Source: Avichristensenella sp031550535 (lineage in GTDB: Bacteria; Bacillota; Clostridia; Christensenellales; Aristaeellaceae). Taken from it: a DNA stretch of 64,000 nucleotides. The translations under genes and the position numbers were made by a program. This document shows, piece by piece, positions 17,237 to 25,386 of the stretch. The DNA lies in contig JAVBOM010000012.1 of NCBI GenBank assembly GCA_031550535.1, positions 1 through 64,000 on the forward strand. Reading direction: 5' to 3'. Below the pieces are notes generated by a model. It saw nothing but the letters and a program-made list of their open reading frames with translations, made no database searches and was not told the DNA's origin. The number at the start of each line of letters is the position of its first letter. Position 1 is the stretch's first letter.

Positions 17237-17449
17237 ATGCCATATGTGAGAAAGACGGTTGACTGCTACTACTTCTACTGCAACTACGGCCAGGGCTGGG
17301 AGCATGAGATTACCGAGTACACGAGAAGCATGATGCGTGAAAACAAGCGTGCATACCTGGAGAACAGCCCTTACCCCCTTCGTATCGTCAAGTGCCGGGA
17401 ACGGATCACCGACCTGAATCGGGAGTTCGTCGGGAAGTTCAACTCATAA
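17237..17449 (+). CDS. hypothetical small protein
   Basis: 70 residues from ATG 17237 behind GAGGTGTTGCCG. Tyr- and Arg-rich. It overlaps no other gene and ends with TAA. Confidence 0.5.
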   Translation: MPYVRKTVDCYYFYCNYGQGWEHEITEYTRSMMRENKRAYLENSPYPLRIVKCRERITDLNREFVGKFNS

Positions 17450-17498
17450 TCGGAGGTGTGTCCAGTCGGGCGCGCCTTTTACATTTGGAGGTAATATC

Positions 17499-18146
17499 TT
17501 GAAGAAGGATAACCAGAAAGATCTCAAAAAGCTGCTCATCGAAATGGGCTACAAACATGGGATCCATGAAGTGTTCGTTGATTTTCTGGAACTCTCCGCT
17601 CTCGCCATCGCAAACAAGTTCGATCTTACGCAGTTTGATGCCCGCGAAAAGCAGTATCTTGCATTGGCAAAGAGATACACGTCCGCAGATCTGTGCAAGT
17701 TTGCGGAAATGCTTTCATTATTAACCCTCTCATTGCTAGATGAAGCCGCTTGCGGGAAACTCCGGGATGTGTTAGGTATGATCTATCATGGCCTTGATTT
17801 GCACAACAAGTGGAAAGGTCAATTCTTCACGCCACAGAATGTCTGCGACATGATGGGGAGTATATTGCTGGGATCAACTCCCCCAAATGATAAACTCTCC
17901 ATACTTGAGCCGTGCGTAGGCTCTGGAGCAATGGTCCTGGGGTTTGTCAACGCAATGATAGACATGAGGCTTCGCTATACCCGCGATCTCACTGTCTCTG
18001 CCATTGACACCGACCTCAAATGCGTTCACATGGCATTCCTGCAGTTCAGTTTGTACGGCATACCAGCCACAGTCATTCACGGGAACTCGTTGACGAATGA
18101 GCAATGGTCCGTTTGGCGGACACCGATGCTCTACATTAGGCTGTAA
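17499..18146 (+). CDS. N6-adenine methyltransferase-like protein, small orphan form
   Basis: 215 residues; TTG or the codon at 17499 follows TTTGGAGGTAATATC. G-Q-F-F-T-P-Q and the AdoMet-binding E-P-C-V-G-S-G-A-M (motif I, near residue 145) identify an HsdM-like N6-MTase fold. The catalytic N-P-P-[FY] motif that should follow is absent, and the protein ends soon after H-G-N-S-L-T. Such short versions occur on conjugative and phage-like elements, so this is probably full-length, but catalytic activity is doubtful. Confidence 0.7.
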   Translation: MKKDNQKDLKKLLIEMGYKHGIHEVFVDFLELSALAIANKFDLTQFDAREKQYLALAKRYTSADLCKFAEMLSLLTLSLLDEAACGKLRDVLGMIYHGLDLHNKWKGQFFTPQNVCDMMGSILLGSTPPNDKLSILEPCVGSGAMVLGFVNAMIDMRLRYTRDLTVSAIDTDLKCVHMAFLQFSLYGIPATVIHGNSLTNEQWSVWRTPMLYIRL

Positions 18147-18150
18147 AGAA

Positions 18151-18330
18151 CTACAACGACCACTCCAAGGCGGCGTAAACATCCCCCTCAATGACTTCGG
18201 AAACGCTATCACCCGCGCCGTCAAGGATGACGAGAGCAATGACCGATCCACCGTGCTTGAGGGTTGGCTACCATGCCGCCTCACGTGGCGCCGCATCAGT
18301 AACGCGAAGCCCATCGTTGCCATTGCCTGA
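18151..18330 (+). pseudogene. C-terminal gene fragment
   Basis: An open frame without a plausible start encodes protein-like sequence (N-D-F-G-N-A-I-T-R-A-V-K and later L-E-G-W-L-P-C-R-L-T-W-R-R) ending at TGA 18330. It looks like the 3' end of a gene lost by rearrangement. The frame is not recognised. Confidence 0.35.
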
Positions 18331-18406
18331 TCACTCGACACCAGGCATAGATGGAAAGTGCAGCAACCGAGTTCGAAACTCCTTCCGGTGGCTCTCCTGT
18401 AGAGCA

Positions 18407-19543
18407 TTACGGACGAGCATCGGCCGGCCAATTGAGCACGTCGATGTCCGGCGCGCAATTCGTTTGGCCGTAGAAAGTGATCAGAATCCCATGCAGTAGC
18501 TTCGAGCCTCTGACTTCCAGCAAGTGCGCTATGACCGCGTCCTGGGACGTCCAGCTATAGCATATCGCCCGGTCGCTGTAACTGTCGGAATGGTTGTACT
18601 CAGACGGAACGTACCACTCGCCGTCCCCAAAGAAATCTGGCCCGAACGTATCCATCAACTCCTGCCCGACCACATCGTAATCCGCCACATAGTCGGCTAT
18701 GTCAGCGTGCTCGGCATCGAACAGCACTTCCGCGTACGTCAGCCACCTTGTGACGGTATCTATCTCGTCATACACTGGTCCTTCAAACAGATAGATCAAT
18801 GTGGCGTCGCGTCCGACGATCGATACACCGTCATAAGTGAGCATATAGTCGGCTCGTGATGTAGGCTCTTTGCCTTCGGCAGCGATTACCTGCTCCATTA
18901 ACATGCCGCCCTGGATGCCGTTGCGGAACGAAAACGGCTGCGAATGCTCTTCGAAAGCCTGAGCAGCGTACTCAGTTACGGGGTAGGGGAACGGTGGGAG
19001 GGAATCGTCATCGTTATGGAACGTTTCGTACCATGGTGACCATGGCGAAAACCAAAGCGTTATCTTGTCGAAGTCGCCTTGGTTCATCCTGTCCCACCAA
19101 TGAAGTGAGATCGACCCCTCCCGAAAATTCCAATCAACGCTCCGAATGGTCACTTGCGGGAAGTCTTTGGTCGGCTTCCCATATTCTGCGGTTAAGGCAT
19201 CCATCAGGGCGTCGAAGGTTTGCCCTGGCTTCACGGCAGTTCCATCAGCTTCACCGTCGAAGGTAAACCGGCATTCGTAAAACGGTGCGACCTGTGACTT
19301 GCTCGCTACTGCCGATTTCGGTGGCAGTCCCCCGATGGCGATACCGCTAATGTCGAAGTCGCGCTGCCCGATGTCATCGGAATGAGACAAAGTCAGCCCG
19401 TTTTCCGCTGCCAGTTGCTGCACATCGGCGGATTCCGTAAGCCGAGTCACTGAATGCAAGAAATCCCATTCGTCCGCCATCGCAGCGGCCGAGACAAGGC
19501 ACATGCTAAGGACGCAAAGTACCAAAACAACGATCTTCTTCAT
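18407..19543 (-). CDS. secreted protein of unknown function
   Basis: ATG 19543 is chosen because GGGAGGAGCCACTGCA precedes it. Residues 1-23 form a signal peptide (M-K-K-I, hydrophobic core, A-A-A-M-A). The mature ~355 residues are acidic, Trp- and Tyr-rich, with no recognised domain. It stands alone on the minus strand between the MTase-like gene and the Gp88-like gene. The composition resembles the exported proteins of the host part of the window. Confidence 0.6.
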   Translation of the reverse strand: MKKIVVLVLCVLSMCLVSAAAMADEWDFLHSVTRLTESADVQQLAAENGLTLSHSDDIGQRDFDISGIAIGGLPPKSAVASKSQVAPFYECRFTFDGEADGTAVKPGQTFDALMDALTAEYGKPTKDFPQVTIRSVDWNFREGSISLHWWDRMNQGDFDKITLWFSPWSPWYETFHNDDDSLPPFPYPVTEYAAQAFEEHSQPFSFRNGIQGGMLMEQVIAAEGKEPTSRADYMLTYDGVSIVGRDATLIYLFEGPVYDEIDTVTRWLTYAEVLFDAEHADIADYVADYDVVGQELMDTFGPDFFGDGEWYVPSEYNHSDSYSDRAICYSWTSQDAVIAHLLEVRGSKLLHGILITFYGQTNCAPDIDVLNWPADARP

Positions 19544-19631
19544 TGCAGTGGCTCCTCCCTGTGCGTTTACCACATTCTACCATGCTCCTCATGCCTGAGC
19601 AATAATTTGCATCGATTTCTGGAGGGCATTT

Positions 19632-20243
19632 ATGATCCCAAAGCACGTCTTCATCTCCCGCGGCGTCGCCAAACTCGGCGCGGGTATCCCGTCCGTCAAC
19701 CTCCCCGCAGGCATCACCTGCCGCCCGGACGCTCCCTGCCGCAAGCTTTGTTACGCGCGCCGTGGCAGGTTCGCCTATCCCGTATGCAAAACCCGCCACC
19801 AAACCAACCTGGACACCTGGAATACCGACCCCGTGCAGTACCGCCGCGACATCGTCATCGGCGCCTTTCAAAGCCGTTTCTTCCGCTGGCATTGCACAGG
19901 CGACATCCCGGACCCCGCATACCTCGCCATGATGGCAGATGTGGCGGACGCCCTGCCCGCAACCAACTTCCTTGCCTTCACCAAGCAGCATGAGATCGTC
20001 AACGAGTACCTGAACACCCATCGCCTACCTAATAACCTCAAGCTCGTCCTCAGCGTCTGGGGCGATTGCGTTCCGCTCATCCCGCACAGCCTGCCCATGG
20101 CGTTCATCCGTTTCAAGTCCGGCGCCGTCGCTCCGCCGCCCACAGCGCTCGCCTGCCGCGACTACTGCGGGGATTGTGTCATAACTGGCCAAAGTTGCTG
20201 GGACATGAATCCCGGTGATGCCGTCTGCTTCGAACAGCACTGA
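19632..20243 (+). CDS. Gp88-like phage protein
   Basis: 203 residues from ATG 19632 behind CTGGAGGGCATTT. C-x-P-x-x-P-C-R-K-L-C-Y-A-R near residue 40 and the later F-R-W-H-C-T-G-D-I-P match the phage Gp88 family (gene product 88), a phage- and plasmid-borne family with a conserved cysteine set. Biochemical function is not established. It marks this part of the window as mobile-element DNA. Confidence 0.65.
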   Translation: MIPKHVFISRGVAKLGAGIPSVNLPAGITCRPDAPCRKLCYARRGRFAYPVCKTRHQTNLDTWNTDPVQYRRDIVIGAFQSRFFRWHCTGDIPDPAYLAMMADVADALPATNFLAFTKQHEIVNEYLNTHRLPNNLKLVLSVWGDCVPLIPHSLPMAFIRFKSGAVAPPPTALACRDYCGDCVITGQSCWDMNPGDAVCFEQH

Positions 20244-20280
20244 GGAGGAAGCATTGGGGCATGTTTTCCAGTAATACTGA

Positions 20281-20319
20281 TTGACAGATATGTCTTCCTG
20301 CAATATACTACAGGTGGTA
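20281..20319 (+). promoter_or_regulatory. promoter with BlaI-type operator
   Basis: TTGACA (20281-20286), a 17-base spacer and TATACT (20304-20309) form a near-perfect vegetative promoter. A dyad, TACTAC-AG-GTGGTA (20306-20319), overlaps the -10 box and resembles the TACTAC/GTAGTA half-sites bound by BlaI/MecI repressors. This suggests that the regulator encoded next represses its own operon. Confidence 0.7.
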
Positions 20320-20353
20320 ATGCGTCTACCAATATACGGTCTGGAGGGTAACG

Positions 20354-20740
20354 ATGGACGATAAAATACCCTTGACGGAAGCAGAATGGAAAATCATGGC
20401 GGAGCTATGGCGCAATACGCCGCGGACGATCATGCAGTTGACGCGGATCCTGCAGCCGGAAACAGGCTGGACAAAACACACGGTGATTGCCCTGCTGCGC
20501 CGGATGGAGACCAAGGGTACCGTACGCGCGCAAGCGGAAGGAAGGGCAAAGGCTTTCTATCCAACCGTGTCACGCGAGCGTGTGGTCTTGCAGCAGACGA
20601 AAGATCTGCTTTCCCGCCTGTTTGACGGCAAGGTATCGCTGCTGGTGGCCGACCTGGTTGCCCAGGAGGCCATATCGCTCGAAGAGCTGGCGGCCATCCG
20701 CCGCGCAATCGACGACGCGGAGCAAAACGGAGGCGAGTAA
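20354..20740 (+). CDS. BlaI/MecI-family transcriptional repressor
   Basis: 128 residues from ATG 20354 behind CTGGAGGGTAACG. The winged-helix region has the family pattern L-T-E-A-E-W-x-I-M near residue 7 and W-T-K-H-T-V-I-A-L-L-R-R near 40. Such repressors are cleaved when a membrane metallopeptidase senses a signal. The gene is followed immediately by that peptidase (1 base between stop and start), and a matching operator lies in the promoter. Confidence 0.85.
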   Translation: MDDKIPLTEAEWKIMAELWRNTPRTIMQLTRILQPETGWTKHTVIALLRRMETKGTVRAQAEGRAKAFYPTVSRERVVLQQTKDLLSRLFDGKVSLLVADLVAQEAISLEELAAIRRAIDDAEQNGGE

Positions 20741-20741
20741 T

Positions 20742-22346
20742 ATGGCGGCATGGCTACATCAACTGCTTATCACAAACCTGATGGCAAGCGTCTTGATTGC
20801 CTTGGTCTGTGTGCTTCGCCACTTTGGGCGGCGAACGCTGGGTAGCCGCTGGCTGTATAGCTGCTGGCTGCCCGTAGCGTTGCGGTTGTTGCTGCCGGTC
20901 ACGGTGACCGTGCCGGAGAAGATGCAGGCGGTAATTGCGCCGCCGCTGGATTTGGTATCCGCCTATGTACCTGCAATACCGATGAATCAAGCGTTAGAGG
21001 CGCCAATCGAGGTGGGTGTAAAATCCGCATCGCTGTCGCCTGCCGTTGTACTCGGTGGGATTTGGCTAATTGTTTCCGCCACCATAGGCGTGATGATGGT
21101 ACTGCGAAACGTCCGGTTCCGCAAAGCGCTTCACATGCGCGGGTTGACGGAGGGGGAAACGACGGAGTTGGCCGCTTGCGCAGCCCGGCATGACATGCGC
21201 CTCCCGTATACCTATACCTCTGCGCATATCCAGTCGCCGTGCCTTGTTGGCGGGATACGCCCCAGGCTCGTGGTGCCGCAGGGCATGTCCTTTTACGATG
21301 AAGATGCTGGCTTTGCCTTGCTGCATGAAGCGTGCCACGCGCGCGTCGGCGACACCCGTTGGGCTTGTCTGCGCGCGGCGCTCTGCTGCCTTCATTGGTT
21401 CAATCCGCTGGTATGGATTGCGGCCAGGTTGAGCGCCATTGACGCCGAACTGGCTTGCGATATGCGGGTAATGGCTCGGCTTCGCGACAACGACCGCTAT
21501 GCCTATGCACGCGTCCTGGTCGACGCGGCACAGCGCCGCACCTTTTCGGTGCTCGGCGTATCCTTTGCGGAGAGGCCCCTGCAAACACGCATTACACAGA
21601 TCTTGGAGGGAACGAAAGTGAAAAAAGCATGGATAGCGATGTCGGCGGTGCTGATGGTGATTGCCCTTGGCGCGAGCTTTGCCGTATCGGATCCCGACAC
21701 CGCAGCACAGCAGAACACCAAGTACGATTGGTGGATTCCCGCCGGTAAGAAGGAAGGCACAGCATCCCACACGTCTATATCGGGAGCAATGCTCCATGAA
21801 GATCCGCAGAACAAAAATCTTAGCCTGCAGGAGATTTGGGATACATCCGAAACCTACCAGCAGAAAAATCTAAACTCAATTCTGGCCAAGGTGGTCGACA
21901 AGGAGACGGGCGATTGGCCTCAGATGTTCACAATCGATGTGGGTTCTGAAAATGGTATCGAAGTAAATATGGCCGTCGTTAATGTGGATGGTCTAATCGG
22001 TTATATCTATAAAGTAAATGATACTACTTCGCAGGTTATTTCGATCATCGACGACCGCGCTGGCGTCGCAGGAATCATCCAAAGTACGCGCGATCAGGGT
22101 ATGATCAAGGGCACGCTTGCCTCTGATGATGAGTCAACCTGCCGTATGTATTACCTGCCGGTCGACATGTTGCCGCGTCCCGGCGACGTAGTGGTCACCA
22201 GCGGTATCGGCGCACCGTTTCCCAAGGGGATTAAGATCGGCGTCGTGCGCGAAAGCACCCGCTATATAGACGAAAACAAGCACTATGTGGTCATAGAGCC
22301 GGTGGTTGACTTTACGCTTCTGGAAGAAGTTATGGTGCTGCTTTAA
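20742..22346 (+). CDS. M56 (BlaR1-like) metallopeptidase fused to an MreC domain
   Basis: 534 residues from ATG 20742. The N-terminal half has several membrane segments and the zinc motif H-E-A-C-H (195-199) with a downstream E-L-A-C-D, as in M56 peptidases of the BlaR1/MecR1 type. After a further membrane helix (about 291-315) the extracellular part is not a penicillin-binding sensor but residues ~378-534 match the MreC beta-domain (F-T-I-D-V-G-S-x-N-G-I, D-G-L-I-G-Y, G-D-V-V-V-T-S-G-I-G-x-x-F-P-K-G-I-x-I-G). MreC links cell-wall synthesis to MreB. A peptidase that monitors the elongation machinery is a plausible role. Confidence 0.8.
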   Translation: MAAWLHQLLITNLMASVLIALVCVLRHFGRRTLGSRWLYSCWLPVALRLLLPVTVTVPEKMQAVIAPPLDLVSAYVPAIPMNQALEAPIEVGVKSASLSPAVVLGGIWLIVSATIGVMMVLRNVRFRKALHMRGLTEGETTELAACAARHDMRLPYTYTSAHIQSPCLVGGIRPRLVVPQGMSFYDEDAGFALLHEACHARVGDTRWACLRAALCCLHWFNPLVWIAARLSAIDAELACDMRVMARLRDNDRYAYARVLVDAAQRRTFSVLGVSFAERPLQTRITQILEGTKVKKAWIAMSAVLMVIALGASFAVSDPDTAAQQNTKYDWWIPAGKKEGTASHTSISGAMLHEDPQNKNLSLQEIWDTSETYQQKNLNSILAKVVDKETGDWPQMFTIDVGSENGIEVNMAVVNVDGLIGYIYKVNDTTSQVISIIDDRAGVAGIIQSTRDQGMIKGTLASDDESTCRMYYLPVDMLPRPGDVVVTSGIGAPFPKGIKIGVVRESTRYIDENKHYVVIEPVVDFTLLEEVMVLL

Positions 22347-22389
22347 CCCAATGGCGACAGACTTGCTGCTGCAGACATGATACAAAACC

Positions 22390-22421
22390 GGGATCAGGGG
22401 ATAGCACCTCTGATCCTTTTT
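22390..22421 (+). terminator. terminator of the BlaI/M56 operon
   Basis: GGGATCAG and CTGATCC enclose a short loop and are followed by TTTTTTA. It lies 44 bases after the M56-MreC stop. Confidence 0.8.
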
Positions 22422-22435
22422 TATGGGGAGGATGT

Positions 22436-22573
22436 ATGCCAAACCGCAACCCCTACTACGACACCTGCCCCGATTGCGGCGCCAACCTCGACCCCGGCGA
22501 GCGCTGCGACTGCGACACTCCGGTACCCGTGCTCACCCTCGCAACATCACCCGCCGACGAACCAGCGGCGTAA
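22436..22573 (+). CDS. 45-residue zinc-ribbon-like peptide
   Basis: ATG 22436 behind GGGGAGGATGT; ends with TAA. It contains C-P-D-C and C-D-C, a single small metal-binding knuckle, then a Thr/Pro-rich tail. It precedes the broken tyrosine recombinase by 13 bases and was probably co-transcribed with it. Confidence 0.5.
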   Translation: MPNRNPYYDTCPDCGANLDPGERCDCDTPVPVLTLATSPADEPAA

Positions 22574-22586
22574 GGAGGCGTACCGC

Positions 22587-23566
22587 ATGGAAAACCCCAT
22601 GGTCAACACAACCGACAACCCCATCCACGCCTACATCACCATGCTCGACACCACCGTCGTGGGCCATATGAAGCGCTACCAGGCAAACACCATCCTCTCC
22701 TACAGCAGCTTCCTCGGCCGGTTCGACCGCTGGCTGTTCGAGCACCATGGCTTCCGCGTCACCCCCGGCGAAGCCCACCACCTGACCCACGAAATCATCC
22801 AACTTTCTACGATCACCTGCTCCAGGAGAAACGCGCCTTCGCGACAATCGCCAACTACTTCGCCATCCTCAAGGGCTTCTTCGCCTATCTGCTGGACCTT
22901 CATATGATCCCGTCCGACCCCGGCACGGCGTTCTATAACCTCATCGAACCCGAGCGCGATAGGTCGGCTCCCATGCAGGCGCAGAAATACTACGAAGACG
23001 ACCAGCTTCGCGCGATGATCGATTTCTTCGAAGCACGCTGGTCAAAAACAAAAGCCCGTGATAACGCGCTGATGGCTGTTATGCTTTGCACGGCTGGCAG
23101 AGTATCCGCCTCCTGCAGCCTCAACATCTCGGATTACAAGGACATGCTCAGGGAAAACGTCGTGCAGATCAAGATCAAGGGCGGGAAGGACCACTACTTC
23201 TACATCGACCCGTACGCCATCACCCAGATTGAACGGTACCTCGCCCTGCGCGGTCCGTGCAAAGACGGCGATCCGCTCTTCATCACCAACTGCGGCAACC
23301 GGGTAACCCGTAAGCGAGCGTACGAGCAGTTCAAAATCATGCAGAAACATCTGGCGTACGTCACCGGCACGCGCCCGTATCGCAACACAGTCATTACCGA
23401 AGTCGCATACAAGCAGGGCTTGGATCAGGCGCAGCTCATCGCTGGCCATGCCCGCCAAAAGACGACGCGCGGTTATGTCAAAACCAAGAAAAGCGAGGCA
23501 AGCAAAGCCGCTGGCATCATGGCCCATCTTTACCAAGATGCTGGAAAACCGAGCAAAATCAGGTGA
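22587..23566 (+). pseudogene. tyrosine recombinase/integrase, frameshifted
   Basis: The first frame (ATG 22587) encodes a SAM-like N-terminal domain up to about 22800. There the frame shifts, and the rest continues (F-Y-D-H-L-L-Q-E-K-R...) through the catalytic domain to TGA 23566. Restored length is ~326 residues. The catalytic domain has the first Arg (A-G-R-V-S), G-H-A-R and the nucleophile Tyr in R-G-Y-V-K, but the usual H-x-x-R is R-P-Y-R, so the His is lost. Both changes suggest a dead enzyme. Confidence 0.7.
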
Positions 23567-23781
23567 AACGGCGCATTTGATCCAATTTAACCAGTTGATT
23601 TTGGCGTGCGTTTTTGTACAATGTATCCCATGAAGGCCATGTCCTTCCATGTAAATCACCCCAGCTAAAGCCCCGGTGTTCTCGGAAACCAAATCAAAAA
23701 AAGAAATATTCGAAAGGATGTATAAAAAAGGAGAAATCGTGACGATAGAGGGGCGAAAGAAATACACATGGAGGTGGACAC

Positions 23782-23874
23782 ATGTCTTTGTAGATTCAGA
23801 AGGCCAAACGCCAAGCCGCGTACCTGAAACTCGGCATCTCCGGTCCCGCTGGCAGAGGTGTTTCTCTAGTGTAA
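23782..23874 (+). pseudogene. remnant of recombination ATPase, copy 1, with in-frame TAG
   Basis: ATG 23782 behind GGAGGTGGACAC reads M-S-L-[TAG]-I-Q-K-A-K-R-Q-A-A-Y-L-K-L-G-I-S-G and then is cut off before the Walker A loop. This N-terminus resembles phage RecA-like ATP-binding proteins. The TAG is at 23791-23793. The same start occurs again at 24159. Confidence 0.5.
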
Positions 23875-23886
23875 ATGAAGAAATCT

Positions 23887-24126
23887 AATGAGCATGAACC
23901 TCATCACCGTCTGTGGCTGGTAGGTAGCCACACCCACCACCGCCGATGTCAACGGCATTCCCTGCACGGCTCGCGAAGGCTGCGATCAGCCCCAACCCCC
24001 TGCTGGAGTACAGGTTCTACGTCGGGGAAATCGATGATCCAAGACACTTGCATGGCTTCAGAGTTATCACCCAACAAAAACTTTTTTCAAAATACCTGTT
24101 AGAAATCGAAAAAACGGCGATGTAGG
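23887..24126 (+). pseudogene. phage early-gene debris
   Basis: A second short frame (M-N-L-I-T-V-C-G-W-[TAG]-V-A-T-P-T-T-A-D-V-N-G-I) begins at about 23892, again with an in-frame TAG. It resembles a single-stranded DNA-binding N-terminus but is soon out of frame. A further open stretch (L-L-E-Y-R-F-Y-V-G-E-I-D-D-P) follows. No intact gene is present. Confidence 0.35.
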
Positions 24127-24158
24127 TATATGGGGGGAAGAAATAGGGAGGTGGACAC

Positions 24159-24580
24159 ATGTCCTTGTAGATTCATAAGGCCAAGCACCAAGCCGCGTAC
24201 CTCAATCTTGGCATCTCCGGCCACGTCAGTAGCGGGTATCCCCCCAGTTTTCTGCCACTCGGGTATGGATGGGTGGAGGCAGCGCACTTCGGATATCTGT
24301 CGATCGGCGATAGGAAAAGATCCCCTGATCGACGCCGAGTGCCGCTCAGGTAGCTTGTATGTGGGTGCTGATAGCCGTGACGCCATGTCGACGGGTTCCA
24401 CACGATCGACCCGCCACCCCCGTTCTCAGCCCGCCTAAATCGTTGAAACCCCCTACAAAACCAAACAATCCGCTCGCGAAGCATTTTGACCTCATGGTGG
24501 TGACCCGCTGCGCCAGCACGGATGCCATCGCCAAAGCCTCCGTCACAGAAGAGATCACAGCTATCATGGAGGCGCGCTAG
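24159..24580 (+). pseudogene. remnant of recombination ATPase, copy 2, with in-frame TAG
   Basis: ATG 24159 with the same GGAGGTGGACAC leader reads M-S-L-[TAG]-I-H-K-A-K-H-Q-A-A-Y-L-N-L-G-I-S-G. The Walker A region is degenerate (G-H-V-S-S-G-Y), then frameshifts occur; later pieces (I-D-A-E-C-R-S-G-S-L-Y-V-G in one frame, A-K-H-F-D-L-M-V-V-T in another) fit the middle and end of the same protein. Decayed beyond function. Confidence 0.5.
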
Positions 24581-24628
24581 GTTTTCGCTCAAGCGAGCAT
24601 TAAGCTATCACCAGAAAGGAATGCTAGC

Positions 24629-25048
24629 ATGAAAAAGATACCACTTGTCACAGAACTGAACATTATTGGAACAGTGGAGGTCAGTGAGTATTTCCAGGTG
24701 CCTATCGCTGAAATTGAGACTCTTCTTGAAACCAATATGGATGAGTTTATTAAGAATGAAGAAATCATGTTTATGGAGGATCATCTCTTCTTGCGGCTCT
24801 ATGATCCCACCATTTTAGAAATGCATGATAATGTTACCGTATGCCGGGATTTTTACGGCAACCGGGCTGCATTGCCATGCCTTGATTGCACGTTCCTGAC
24901 AAGCAAAGGAGTTATCCGCTTGATAATGCTACTCCAACATTCCCGCGTTGCGAATGAAATTAGGGGAGAGCTTTATCGTGCCATGTTTGATAGTCGGACA
25001 GATTGGCCGCTCTTGGACCTTCTAAAGGCGAATGCGCAAGGAATATAA
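24629..25048 (+). CDS. hypothetical phage protein
   Basis: 139 residues from ATG 24629 behind AGAAAGGAATGCTAGC. Acidic N-terminal half and a helical C-terminal half (L-I-M-L-L-Q-H-S-R-V-A-N-E-I-R-G-E-L-Y), reminiscent of phage antirepressor or regulatory proteins, but no domain is certain. AT-richer than its neighbours. Ends with TAA, no internal TAG. Confidence 0.5.
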   Translation: MKKIPLVTELNIIGTVEVSEYFQVPIAEIETLLETNMDEFIKNEEIMFMEDHLFLRLYDPTILEMHDNVTVCRDFYGNRAALPCLDCTFLTSKGVIRLIMLLQHSRVANEIRGELYRAMFDSRTDWPLLDLLKANAQGI

Positions 25049-25157
25049 GAGCAGTTGAACCGCAGTATGTCGGGGATTTCACCTATGAAAGCGACAACGG
25101 CAGCGATGCGGTGGCTGTTGGTGTAGCTTGGGTCATTGGAAAGGAGGTGGTCAGATG
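25049..25157 (+). pseudogene. 3' fragment of a phage gene
   Basis: An open frame without a start (Q-Y-V-G-D-F-T-Y-E-S-D-N-G-S-D-A-V-A...) ends with TGA overlapping the ATG of the next gene. It looks like the end of a gene whose 5' part was lost. Confidence 0.35.
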
Positions 25158-25328
25158 AGTAAGACGAAAATGGAGAAGATCATGCTCCAAAACAACACGG
25201 AGATTGAGTTCAACAACCTCGAAACGCTCGCCCGTTGCCTCTAGGTACCACTCACCGAGTTCTTCGAGAGTGATGCGGGAAAAGCGGAGTTCGAAGAATG
25301 GAAAAGCCAACGACAAGCAGTTGAATAA
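25155..25328 (+). CDS. 57-residue phage protein with in-frame TAG
   Basis: ATG 25155 follows a strong GGAAAGGAGGTGGTCAG. The frame reads through M-S-K-T-K-M-E-K-I-M and on to C-L, then TAG (25242-25244), then V-P-L-T-E-F-F-E-S-D and 17 further codons to TAA. Protein-like composition is continuous across the TAG. It is the only recoded gene outside the tail/lysis module that is otherwise intact. Helical; possibly a small regulator. Confidence 0.5.
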
Positions 25329-25386
25329 TATGCCTGAAGCACTGGTGATTTATTGCCAGTGCTTTTGCCATAAGGAGGACAAGAAA

